This document shows positions 43,801-55,561 of a DNA stretch of 64,000 nucleotides, piece by piece; the first letter of the stretch is position 1, and each line of letters starts with the position of its first letter. Source of the DNA: Membranipora membranacea (Eukaryota > Bryozoa > Gymnolaemata > Cheilostomatida > Membraniporidae); contig OU612069.1 of NCBI GenBank assembly GCA_914767715.1, positions 64,001-128,000 of the forward strand, in the 5' to 3' direction. Made by a program: the position numbers and the translations under genes. Below the pieces are notes generated by a model. It saw nothing but the letters and a program-made list of their open reading frames with translations, did no database searches and was not told where the DNA came from.

Positions 43801-46110
43801 CTTCTTAGCAATTTCTTTATCTCACATACATCTGCATGAATAAGGTATCAATTAAAACTTGATACGACTGATGCAGACAGCATTTTTTCAATGATGATAA
43901 ATTTTGTTGATGGGAGTAACATTCAATTGAAGTTATATCAGGTGCCTTGAGTATGTTAATCTCCTCTTAAACCACTGCTACCACATAAGTAAATGTTGGT
44001 TTTATTGAAGTCTGTATACTTCAAAATTAGTATTTTGAGGCTGCAATCTCAGCATTGTCACCTAATGGCCATACAATTTGCACAAAATGATCTTCAAAAT
44101 TAGGGCATGTAATAAATTTATCAAAATGATAAAATGCAAATTATGACTTGTAGGATAAAATTTGCTGTATGTGAAGGAGATTGTATAAAATGGTTATCCC
44201 TTTGTGCACCTGTAGGCCGCTTTCATCAGTCTTTGTTTTATTCTTCACGCCATGAGACCATCGAAAGTGTATAATTTGGAATCAAACGCGAAAATATGAA
44301 TGACAATTAAAATCTTGATTATTGAGGTTATTGCACTCGGTTGAAGTAAGTTGAAGTAACTATTTGGATCTCATATATTATTAGATATTAATAAAAGGAA
44401 TAAATGGTGTAAATAAGTCACGATTTACCATGGCGAGGGCAGGGATCTTTTGTCATAAATCATTTTTGTAAGATCTCTGTTCATAATCATAACATACAAC
44501 TCCAGTAGATATTGTAGTACTAATAATAATACATAAATACATCTCCTTCTTAAATTCTATGAATAAGAGAAATAACTGAGCTCCAAGAAGGAACAGGTGC
44601 CCAGGGTTATGCCTCATTATTCCCATAATCAATGGGCCCCCAACAGATGACAGCGCCAAGCAGGAAGTTACAAGAAACTTATGTCAAAGTTCACTGAAGA
44701 ATAATATTTTTCTTAAATACTTGGTTGAGGTTAGACGTTAAGCAAATAAAAGCAAAAGAGGTAAACGCCGATAAGTGTTCAATACAATGCTGCTGTGTTG
44801 TTAAGAGTTCAACACTGTTTTTCTTAGCAGAATAAGGAGCTTCAGAATGACAAACAACTAGGCCTGCCAAGAATCACATCATGTGATTACTTAAGAGAGG
44901 GAAGGAGCTCCCAACCAATTACAAAGAAAAACAAAAATAAGATTATCAACGAAGACTGATTAACAGTTTCAGCATCCTTCCAAGGTTCTATATAATATAT
45001 TCATTTTTGTTTGCATTTATCATGATCTGCATTTGTTTTCCCTGATATGCAAAAGATCATTATAATAATCCAATGTAAAATGAAAGGAATAATATTGTTC
45101 TCTAACAGAATCCATCTTCTATAGGACAGTAATCTGGCTTTTGAACATGGTGCTGAATTGGACTCTATCTGAGAGTAGAATCCACGCACATATTCACTCC
45201 AATGGACCCAAAATTGAATTGAAATTTATCAGAAATCATTAATCATGTGTAGTGGGAATTGTATAATTCTGGTCTGCATCTTCGGTCTCTATTTTTGAGC
45301 TCCATGAAGGAGCAGGTATGTCAGGTGTTTGCTTGATACTGCTATATTAAGTTAGCTCATGACAGATCACAGTGCTAAGCAGGAAGCTAAAAGCTTACGC
45401 CAATGTTGATTGAGGTTAGCCATTAAGCATATAAAAACAGAAGAAGCATTCACCCGTAAGTGTTCAATACAATGCTGCTGCGGTGTAAAGAGGGGATTAC
45501 TGTTTTTCTTAGCAGACAAACAGGCCTTAGAATGACTAATGGCAAGGCCTGCCAAGATAATTTTAGCGGAGGGCTCGCAACCAATCACAAAGGAGCACAA
45601 AGTCAGTTTATTAACAAACACTGATTTGCATGCATAAGTATAAGTGTGATAAGTATGTAGTACAATGCTGCTGCGCGCTTAAGAGAGGAATACTGTTCTT
45701 CTTAGCGGACATAAGGCAATGCCTAACAAGATTATTCTTGGGGAGGGGTCACAACAAATCACAAAGGAGCACAAAGTCAACAAGCACTGATTTGCACGCA
45801 TAACATGAATGATCAGCAGTTATAAGATTTCGAGGTTTGAAATGCTAACAACACCATAGGCCAGCAAAAAAGTACTTCCCCTTTAGATATCAGTGCCTGC
45901 TGCAAAAGTAGGCCCCAAAATAAATAAAAAACTGTAATAGATTAGATGCTATGCTGAGTGCATAATGTCCTTAGAAGACCTTGACCAATCATAAAACGAA
46001 ACAGAGCATCATGTTATATACTGAGCTGGTTGATGTATATATTAGAATGCAGCTAACCTCCCATTTTATTTTGACTGAATAATGTTCTCAACCTCACTTG
46101 CCGCTTTAAC

Positions 46111-49100
46111 ATGAGCTTCTTATCTCTGCTGCTCCTTACGTTTTCACTGCTGATCCTCAGTGCTGCTATAAAGTTAGAAGATGAGAGTTATAATTTCTGT
46201 CCTACAAACTACAGTCACACTATAGTACCTGTAAATAACAGTGGAATCCTCGTCTTCAACAACTCAGAAACTCAGATTTCATGCTCTGTTAATCTCAGGT
46301 TCCGCACAGGATCACTTTATATGATTTGGTTCCGTTACATAATTGACGGAGAATGCTTCCCGTACATGACCTGTGGCAACATTCCTGTAGATTTAGAGAC
46401 GGGTGGTCGTGACTTCTGCCCGCTTAATAGTCCTCATTACTGGACCACATATTCTGAAGTGAGAGAAGAAGGGTCCTATTTGGTGAAAATAACCGGACAC
46501 AACCGACCAGCGATGCAGCCTTTCAAGTTACACTATTGGACAGGTAAGTGACTCTACTTGGGCCTTGCAAGGCTCCAGTTAATTCAGTCTATAAATAAAT
46601 AAACTAAAAATGCCACAGTAATAAATCCCACAAAACTTCAGTGTGTGGATAACACACTCATGATTTTGAATAGTTTTATTGGCGATTGAGTTGTGTGAGA
46701 TGAATGGTTGAAGGGATTCTCCTGTAGGCTATAGGTTCTGGGTGGCAGATGCCAGAGGTGGGCAAAAGACAGGCTTGCAAGTCACAGTTGCTTGGGTACA
46801 AACCCTCCCACCTCAACTCCTGTTTCTTTCTCTCCTCCTATTCCCTGCCCATGCCTCTTTGCAGCAGGTATGATTGCCGTAGAGCGCATGCCTGATATTG
46901 TTATGTATGTTGTACCTAGTTACTTTTAATTTTGATATATTAATATATATATATAAAAATAAGGGGTCATCCTCTTGCTCGTCCTTGCTATTTTTGATGC
47001 CATTCCTACCAATCATAAACTATCTACCTCTAGTCAAAAGTCACATTGTATATAGTTTGTGCACTTGAAATTTAATTATGTAGTGTGTAAGAAGTAATAG
47101 GTAACAGTTAAAACACCAAGTAGTTTAGTTTTACTCCGCCTTTGTCAGTGTGGTCTAACAACCAAGGAGTGGAGTAGGAGTGGATTAGGTTGTAGCTCAG
47201 TTGGTAAGAGCACCGCACATTTAGCATGCTGAAGGTTGTGGGTTCGAATCCAACTACGGTCCACCGACTACTGGGGTTTGGTTGGCCCCAAGGTTTGCTC
47301 CGACCTGCTTGAAAACAGAAAGCAAGTTGGCGCAGATATTGCGGCCTCGCCACTAAGGCTCTATTATTTTGCCACCCATGCTGCGGGATGGGCAAATGAT
47401 AAGACACCTAATTTTAATCGACCTTTTTTTTAATGAACCTGTTAATCCTTGGTCAGACTACTTATATATAAAGAGATGATAAGTAAATAAGAAATCAAGT
47501 AGTGAAATGGTGGTGCACTCAACATGCTGACTTGGAGATATAATAGATGAGAATTTGCCATTGAGACAAAGTTCATCGTTTAACACAGACTTACACATGC
47601 ACACAAAGCCCATAGTCAGAAGATGCAGTAGTCTAGTAGTGTTACCCATAGACTTAATGATAAACCTAGACAGGAAACTATATGGAGCATAAGCATTGAG
47701 GCACTGAGGCATTTGGTTGTGGGCAGCGTAACGTCATTGGAAGGTGTACAAGCAAAGATGCTATCATTGATTTACTGTCCAAAATCCAGGTTTTTTGTCA
47801 ATAACTAAATCAATTTTGATTGGATTTTGAGTTTGAAAATTACAATAGATTTAGCAGCTTGTCCTGAACAGTTTGATAGTAACTTAAGGCAAAAAATAAT
47901 TTTTGAAGAAGAAATAGCATCAAGTTGATAACAAAATGCTGCTGATTGTAAAGCAATTTTCAAATTAAGAACCCTATCAAAATTGAACAAGTTATGAACA
48001 AAAAACCTGGATTACGGACAGTCAATCATTGATACCATCATTGCTTCTACACCTTCCAATGTCGCTCCACAATTAAAGGGCAACCAAGGTTTCAAACAAC
48101 TTCTCATTGATGGCCATTGATTAATAGCAGATTGCACCTTCTGCATGGGGAAAAAGACAAAATATAATTCGGATGATTATTCAGCCAGAATTCTTGTGAA
48201 ACATTTCTTACATCAGGTACTCAAACTCAGCTAAAAGAGAATACCACATAGCAGTTTCCTGCTCCTGTTATTATTTAGCCTGTGCTCTATAATTATTACA
48301 GCAAAGTCTTGGAACCTCCCCTAAACTGAAGTGTTACCCAGCTTAGAGTCAGCAACTACTTTGAGTTTTGCATCGCGTAATGCACAAAGCTGATGCTGCC
48401 CAGCACATTATTTGCTACCCATTAATGCATTGCTGCGAAACCTTGGTTGCCCTTTATTTTTTTCAGGAGACAAGCATCTGTTAGAGACTCTAACAAATTT
48501 GTTAGAGTCTCTAACAAATTGTTAGAGTAGAGAATATTAACATAAGCCTCAGATCCACTCAAGGATTTTTCAGTGAAGCTTGTGAGTGGATCGGAGGCTT
48601 GTGGTGGTGGTTTTGGCCTCAGCTATTTCAGCATGTGATTGGATCTTTGGCTTGAGTTGAGGTGGTGGTCTGGCTCGGCCACAGCTACGCTTTAGAATGT
48701 CTGACTTGACTTGAGGCCCTAAGGCTGCCAACAAGCTTCAGGTTCACTCACAAATCTTTTGCAGAATTCAGTCATGGGTATCTGGGAGATCAGACATAGT
48801 ACACATTTCAAAAGCCCATTATCAACCCATTGGTTGGGTGGTTGATAAGAATCCGTGACAACTTGAAAATGCAATTTCAAAAATCAAACCACAAACACCA
48901 TTTTTGAAATGTACATTTTCGAAGTGTCCGTATACCGGTTGATAGTAGACTTTTGCAATATGTTGTGTACTATGTCTGATCCAGCAGGTACCCATGATGA
49001 CTGCAGTGGGTCTGACTCTGAGGCTGTGTTGTGACCATGATTGATAGCTATGACTATGATGGCCAAGTGGTGGTTCTGTGGGGTTCTGTTGACAGTCTCA

Positions 49101-52100
49101 ATCAATCAACACAACAATAAAATCAATGAATCAACAACAAGCAATCAATCAAACACCAAACATCATCATCAATAATGAAATGATGATCATGATGATGATG
49201 ATGAAAAAAAAACAAAAACAGACAGGTGTGCTTGCTTTGCTTTGTTGCTAAATATGCATATTGATGAGAGGATTGGAGGGATAAAAGTCAAGGGACTTTC
49301 TGGGTAACAATATATACAGAGCAATACTCCAGAGATTTGGGTAGCATTAGGGTAGCATGAGGAAGTTTTTAGGGAGAAAAGATTTGCTCTCTCTGTATTT
49401 TCCTGTAACTTCGTTGCATCCCAAAGTATTAATTAAGATGACCTTGGAATGTCAATAGACAACAAAAAGTCTACTGGTTTCATATCAAAATTTTACTTTT
49501 ATGTCCAGTGACAAAGAGAGGACAACTAATAATAATAACAGAAAAAGAAGACAATTCCTCATTACTTGATTCGAGGGTGGAACATTTTTCCCAACATTCT
49601 AACCATCCTTGCCTCTAACATTCGAGAGTTCGAGATAGTTAAATACGCCTATGTTTAGGGCAAATGTAAATTCCTATTGTTAAATATTGTAAATAATCAA
49701 CATTTTTGGTAGGAGATGAAACTATCTGGGCACTGAAATATGATCAGTCCATCTCACGTTTCCTAGCAGGTCAACCTGCAGCTTTGAGCTTGGCCAACAG
49801 CTTGTGTTTGTTTGTGCATCTTTCACTGCATGCACCTCATCATCAACCATAGGGCTTCTCACCATTGGGCTTTGTTTCGAGAACCACCGTTAGGCCTCCT
49901 AGCCGAAGTGGATGTGTTGGAGGACCACCTTTATCACTTTGTTTGGTGATTCTTTCATCATCATATCTTGCATTCAATGTTTTACATCTTAGTGTTGAAG
50001 CTTCTTTCGCTTTATTCTCTGTACTTGTTTTGTGGAATATCATAACTGCTCTAGGCATAAGTGCAAAGATTAGTATACAAGAATTGTATTCATCACATTT
50101 TTTTCCATCTTATCGAGCCAAGTAATTAGTTGTTTTCTCATCTTGCTTCCACAAAACCTCTCGGTGAGTGGCGAACCACACCATCAGCTTAAATTCTTCA
50201 CAGGCTGCTATCTAGTGTGGGTACTATGCTCAGTACCAACAAAGTAGGTACTTGGAACAGGTTTTCCTTCGCACAAAGCAAGTGACTGGCTCATGCATGG
50301 TTTGGATAGCGCCACACATCTTTGTATCATTTCATGCAGTCTATTGATTGAAGCACGAACAGTGCTTTGTTTTGTTAATTTGATTAAAATCATCTTTTGA
50401 GGCCCTCATTGACAGAAGTATCTTGTTCTAGGCTTTACAGGATAAAATAGCAAAACTTATATGGACATAATAAAAAAAATTTATGATAATGCAGAGGTAT
50501 ATAATAATGAACCAGGCAATAGATAGACTGTTCTTCGGGATACCTCATTTGGCTTTGCGATGACATAGTAGTGTCTGGATATTTCATCTTCATCAAGGCA
50601 AATGCATATTGGTGGGAATTTCAGGCCAAGTCTATGTCTTTTTGACATGTTGTCTCTGATTCACATATATATATATATATATATATGTATAGTATGTATA
50701 TGTATAGCTCCTAATGGAATTTGTGCACAAAATAATTCATTTGTTTAAATTATTGATATTTATTTATTTTAGAGTACATAAGTTTGTGTAATGAGACTAT
50801 GGTGATAGATAAGGACTCCTTCTCTACGTACAAGCAAGTGGTGTACGAACCGTATTACTACGCAGGTGGTGGCCCTGAGAACGAAACATGTATACACAGA
50901 TTGGAAGGCATACCAGATGGAGCGTTTTTGTCTGTAGCTTTGCTTAAAGGGGGCTACCATTCTTTTTTTGCTGAGTATCATGATAGTTATTTCTCTGTAA
51001 GCAATGGAACTGATGAAGAATACATATTCAGTGACAGATCCTTGTATATGAGACAGTCTGATGGTACAAACACTTTATTGCTAACCATTTATACTGGGAG
51101 TTCCGGGGGCCTTGGACTCAAATATAAGTATACAGGTAAGCTGTAACACCCTACTACCAATCATATGCAGTGAACCACAATTAGACAGTACTAGTCTATT
51201 TAAATATATCAGTCACACATGAAAGGATCAGTCAAAGTGATATAACCCTTTGTTCACTGTAAAATCAAGGATTTAATTTGGTGTAGTTCTTTTTTTAGCA
51301 AAGATATTTTCTTATTGAAAGCACAATTCAGCGAATCAATACATATGCTGTCATATATCAGGGCCGAAGTTTAGGAAAAATGGTAGGAGAGATAGAAATC
51401 CTCGAGGGTGTGAAGTAACACAAGGTTGGGTATTGTAAGCTTCTCCGGAAGAGTCTGGAGTTAATCCTAAGCCTCCAATGCGTTTTAAGGGACTCCCAAA
51501 TGAGCTGATTCTGGGGGGTCTTTCAATTAGAAAGAGCGATCCCTTACTAGAGCAAGTTATCACTATCACATCGCTCAAAATTCTCACTCACTTGGTCTTT
51601 CAATTAGACAAAATGGCTCCCAAATCGCTCACTCAGAATGTATATTGTTCCATCACGTGGCTGAGCGATCTGAAAGCGAGAGCCTAGCAGGTATCGCTCA
51701 CTCAGTGAGTGAGTGATCAGATTGCGATTTTTGCTGTTTCCAATTGAAAGACCCCCCTGACATGGAATACTCAATGATAGCACTCTTAGGCCATCTTTTG
51801 AGCATTCTAGGGGGGCAGAGCGTCCCTGCCTCCCCTAGAACTATGGGCCTGTATATTCAGCAGCAAATATTATTGTATATTACAGTGCTGATATGTGAGG
51901 ACCCCCCAGCTGTGAGTCATGGTACATACACGAGTACATCTAGATGGCTGAATGGTAGCTCAGTGATATACACATGTGATCCAGGTTATGAGATAGGAGA
52001 AGATAGTAGTGATTACAGAACATGTACTGTGGTGGGGTCAGAGGTCACGTGGAGTAATGACACTGTACAATGTATACCTGGTGAGTCCTGCAGCCATGAA

Positions 52101-55018
52101 AATGACGGTAGCATATATATTCAGACAGTAATTTTACAGTAATGAGATAGTTCAATGCATCCTGGTACATTTTACAAAGCCTCAAATTCTATGATAATAT
52201 CGCCATTTGTATCAATGCTTGTGTAAGAAAAGGTAACTGGCTGTCCATATGTGTGATTTTTATAATAATTTTGGTGTTCATGTTTTTAAAAGGGCAACCA
52301 GGGTTTTGCAACAATGATTAAATGTGTAGTAAAGAATTGTTATGCAGCATCAGCTTTTTGCATGACCCTGTGCAAAAAAGCAGTTGCTGACTCTTAGCTG
52401 AGTAACACTCAAGTTTAGGGGAAGTTCAAAGACATTACTGTATGATAATGATAGAGCACAAGCTAAATTTATAACAGGAACAGGAAACTGTTCATTGTGG
52501 GTTCATTTTAGTTGAGTTTGAGTAGCATTTTAGCACCTGATGGATGAAATTTTTCACAAGAATTCTCTCTGAATAATCATCCGATTTAGATTTGCTCTTG
52601 TTCCCTATGCATAAGGTGCAATCTGCTATCACTCAATGATAACTTGTTTTAAACCCTGGTTGCCCTTTGAGCAGAAGTGTATGCCAGTTCATTGTTTATC
52701 TCATGGTTGACCTTTGAACTTTCAAAAAGTTGGTCTTTGTCGATACCTAGTGTTTGCAATTAATGTCATCATTCTCATGACTGGTGTTGTAATTTCAGCC
52801 TCTTGTGGTCCGGCGCCGACGATGAGCTTCACTACAAGGACTCTAAGTTCTGATGGACTGACTGCTACTTATAGATGTGAGGATCATTTTAACCACACCG
52901 TCGGTGGGACTGAGTTAGTCCTCAAGTGTTCATCACTAGATCCAGGAAACTTCCCCTCAGAATGGCGTCCTGTGTCTAATGCTGCGCTAATCTGCGCTAC
53001 AGGTAAATCTTTTTTCTGAATTCTAATACTAAATTTTGACATAGATCATGTGAATCTTTAACAATTTGATTGGTCAAGCTTTCTGTGCGTTTCTTTTTTA
53101 TTGAATAAAAAGCGAAAACGTTGTCAGGTACCATTTAATTACTGGCAAAATGTTTATTCTGAGACTTACCCGTTTCCTTTGTTGGCTACATGACTCGATT
53201 TATTTTTGTAGAGGTCTGTCCAACATTTTCACCATGTACTACCCAGACAACAACTCAGTGTCCGGTTTGCCCAACTACACCACCAACAACTCCATGTCCA
53301 GGGATTCCGACTACCCAGCCCACAACTCAGTGTCCAGCATGTCCGACTTGTCCCGCATACCCAGATACAACATCCAGTGGACCTTGTACAACAGTGACAT
53401 CTGATGGAGGTGAGAATTTTTCAATGTTGAAATCTACCCTGTCCATCTTTTTTTTATTGCTGGCTATCTAACAGCCGATCAACACCCTTTGACTTCAAAT
53501 TATGAAATAAACAAGGCATTATTATGCTGCTGTAAACCGGGAGAAACTAACTGACAGGCCCACCAAGTGTACATGCGCAAGGCAAGTTCTGTGTTTGGTA
53601 TATCGTTACTCTTTACTTTCTCAGATGAAAGCAATCGTGAATCTCTTACGATGAGTGAACTAATAAGAATTCCACTAGTAGTTGTGATGATGATTATTAT
53701 TATTCTCAATACTCTGTCTACAATATTACTTGGAGCTTGTCACTACTGCAGAAGGCAGCAGAATCAGAGGTAAGGTGTAATGATTTCTAATAGTAATCAA
53801 GACAGTTCAACCCTCCCAAATACTTAACATTCAGTCATAGGGAATTCTGAATGTTCACTTCGAGACAAAAAGTACTATTTTTGGATTGGCCCTGGACCAT
53901 GCAGATCCAGATCCAGATCCAGACTATAAAATGGTCTCTAATCCTCTCATTTCAAAATGCATAGATACCCGTCCACCAAGCCTGTTCCCAAAGTGTGGAC
54001 AGGTTCATGTCATTCGCAGGTAGATGGGTCGTTTTAATCCCTGGTCACCCGGCTAGTTTCTGTCAACTGCAACATATGTACACTGTAAACACCTTGAGGA
54101 GGAGGCTCAGGGGTAATACCAGTTTACAGGCCCTATCATGATGTTCTAGAAGAGATGGTATATAGTATAACTTTGACTGATGACTGATTTGAAAATCTGA
54201 CCCAGTGCGTCAGCCAGCCATCTTTCCTCTCAGTGCCTCCATATGGCCTATGCACCATTATACCAGAATCCTTGATCAGGGAAGGCCAACTCAAACATAT
54301 GCAATAAGTTTTTTCTGAGAAATCAATTTTTGAATGTCAATTTTTTTGTAACAGCAATAAGGTCATTTCTAGCAATTATGCTGTGCATGAAGCAAAGCAA
54401 AAGAATATATTTAACTCGTACATAGTTATCATGAAGATGGAACTACATTTTTAATTTTTCTGCTGCATGAAAAATAGCTCTACAAATGCGGTTTCCTATA
54501 AGATAAGGCAGCAAAATTTCACAACTGTACGAGTCAGGATTTCTTGCAAGCTGCTGACTGTTCCCAGCTGTTCTCAGCTATTCAGTATGGTAGACAGTGG
54601 TGTTCTGTAGAAAAAAAAATGTTGCCCTGTCCCTGACAACTATTGGATGTTTTCCATCCATTGGACAACATCCAAAATCTCTCTGCCTGAAATTATCATT
54701 GCGCAAGCTCATCTGGCCCAAAGTTCAAAGATCTTCTGTACATGCCCACCTTAAAGGTTTGGTTTTTCATTCATTCAAACGGCTTTGCAAAGACATTCCA
54801 TTTAAAATGTTCTGCCTCTCCATCCAAAGTTCCATGGTGAAAAGCAAGTAGAAACCTTCATAATCAACTAGATGATGAATACTGTGATGTGTGTTGTATA
54901 CGTTAATTCTGCATGATGTCTCTCTTTTAGATCAGGTGATAATGAGAAGGCAGATAAACAGGTATTTAGGAATCCAGCTTATGAGCAAGCAGAAGAAACA
55001 GCTTCTGTTCATCACTAA
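46111..55018 (+). CDS. CUB-like/sushi type I membrane receptor, 7 exons
   Basis: Exons: 46111-46543, 50773-51135, 51886-52080, 52799-53002, 53212-53409, 53625-53769 and 54931-55018. Frames join at every junction (five phase-1 junctions, then phase 2); total 541 residues. Domains: signal peptide MSFLSLLLLTFSLLILSAA; a ~125-residue Cys-containing module with sequons; a CUB-like module (CNETMVIDKDSF...); a sushi/CCP module with four Cys and Trp (ICEDPPAVSHGTY...VTW..VQC); a second, degenerate sushi module (SCGPAPTMSFT..ALICA); a Cys/Pro/Thr-rich stalk; a TM helix (IPLVVVMMIIIILNTL); and a short tail with FRNPAYEQ, an NPxY-type motif that in other receptors binds PTB or endocytic adaptors. A cell-surface adhesion or immune-type receptor is inferred; no ortholog recognised. 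Confidence 0.85.
47187..47427 (+). mobile_element. tRNA-derived SINE (family 1), best copy
   Basis: The head gtagctcagttggtaagagc is an A-box, and ggttcgaatcc at 47241 is a B-box; both are expected RNA polymerase III promoter parts. The body (tttgctccgacctgcttg, gcgcagatattgcggcc) is shared with 35806, 36783 and 39168. The run of T near 47425 may be the end. It lies in intron 1 of the receptor gene, same strand. Confidence 0.85.
47647..48070. mobile_element. Foldback element, truncated copy
   Basis: Begins catagacttaatgataaacc and follows the intact copy at 55066-55553 through most of its length, including the ccaggttttttg arm. The right end is lost near 48070, next to a MITE. It lies in receptor intron 1. 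Confidence 0.75.
48075..48455. mobile_element. MITE, AAAGGGCAACC family, copy A (381 bp)
   Basis: Ends are aaagggcaaccaaggttt and ccttggttgcccttt, an inverted pair. The interior matches the copy at 52289 in opposite orientation. No coding capacity. Confidence 0.8.
48456..50772. other. Rest of receptor intron 1, no further gene
   Basis: Contains a short palindromic cluster of gttagagtctctaacaaatt-like repeats (48480-48530), an atgatgatg/aatcaatca simple stretch near 49100-49205 and a TA run at 50665-50690. An 86-codon open stretch at 49865 has no recognisable domain. Confidence 0.45.
51513..51757. mobile_element. MITE, GGGGGGTC family, copy 2 (245 bp)
   Basis: Perfect ends ggggggtctttcaatt and aattgaaagacccccc. 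The interior matches 10605-10830 (agagcgat, gcgagagcctagcaggtatc). It lies in receptor intron 2, ending about 130 bp before an exon. Confidence 0.85.
52289..52668. mobile_element. MITE, AAAGGGCAACC family, copy B (380 bp)
   Basis: Ends are aaagggcaaccagggttt and aaaccctggttgcccttt. Inverted relative to copy A at 48075. It lies in receptor intron 3. Confidence 0.82.
53770..54930. other. Last receptor intron, no feature recognised
   Basis: The interval between the TM exon and the tail exon. It includes a ccagatccagatccagatcc simple stretch near 53900 and an open but unrecognised stretch at 54597-54851. Confidence 0.45.
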
Positions 55019-55065
55019 GAGGAGTTTGCGAGAGAGAATACTGAAGAATAGAGATTTGTCAAATC

Positions 55066-55553
55066 CATAGACTTAATAATAAACCTAGACCGGAGACCAT
55101 ATACAGCTGAAGTGAGGCACTTAATTGTGGAGCAATGTAACGTCATTTGAAGGTGTAGAAGCAACGATGCTATCATTGATTTACTGTCCATAATCCAGGT
55201 TTTTTGTTCATAACTCAATCAATTTTGATCCGATTTATAATTTGAAAATTGCTTTACAATCAGCAGCATCTTGTTATCAACTTGATGCTGTTTCTTCTTC
55301 TTTTTGTGCCCAAAATAGGTATCAGACTGTCCAGGACAAGCTGCTCACTCTATTGTAATTTTCAAACTCGAAATCCGATCAAAATTGATCAAGTTAGCGA
55401 CAAAAAACCTGAATTTTTGAGCGTTAATCAATGATAGCATCTCATTGCTTCTACACCTTCCAATGACGTTACGCTGCCCACAATCAACTGCCACAGTGCC
55501 TCAATGCTTATGCTCCCTATAGTTTCCTGTCTAGGTTTATTATTAAGTCTATG
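55066..55553. mobile_element. Foldback (hAT-like TSD) element, intact copy, 488 bp
   Basis: The terminal inverted repeat begins catagacttaataataaac and is perfect for 25 bp. The two arms (ccaggttttttg near 55195; caaaaaacctg near 55400) also pair imperfectly inward. It is flanked by the 8-bp duplication gtcaaatc (55058-55065 and 55554-55561), the length produced by hAT transposases. No coding capacity. It starts 48 bp after the receptor stop codon. Confidence 0.88.
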
Positions 55554-55561
55554 GTCAAATC

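Larger units (their letters stand above)
32984..46110. repeat. Patchwork of diverged ~1.8-1.9-kb repeat units, no host gene seen
   Basis: Several marker strings recur. catcatgatctgcag-like text is at about 33790, 41345, 43200 and 45015. acagatgacagtgccaag-like text is at about 34247, 39130, 40876, 42730, 44643 and 45365. aatgctgctgtg with ggttaa is near 34360, 39515, 41020, 42870, 44785 and 45465. The two best-matched units run about 40861-42718 and 42719-44632. Most of the rest is AT-rich non-coding sequence interrupted by SINE and LINE pieces. Confidence 0.75.

Noticed and set aside
47189-47262. tRNA-like sequence with A- and B-boxes
   Set aside because: It continues into a body shared with three other loci, does not give a clean cloverleaf by eye, and is best read as the head of a SINE.
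49843-50125. Opposed 71- and 86-codon frames in receptor intron 1
   Set aside because: No recognisable motif on either strand, no splice sites consistent with the receptor exons; chance frames.
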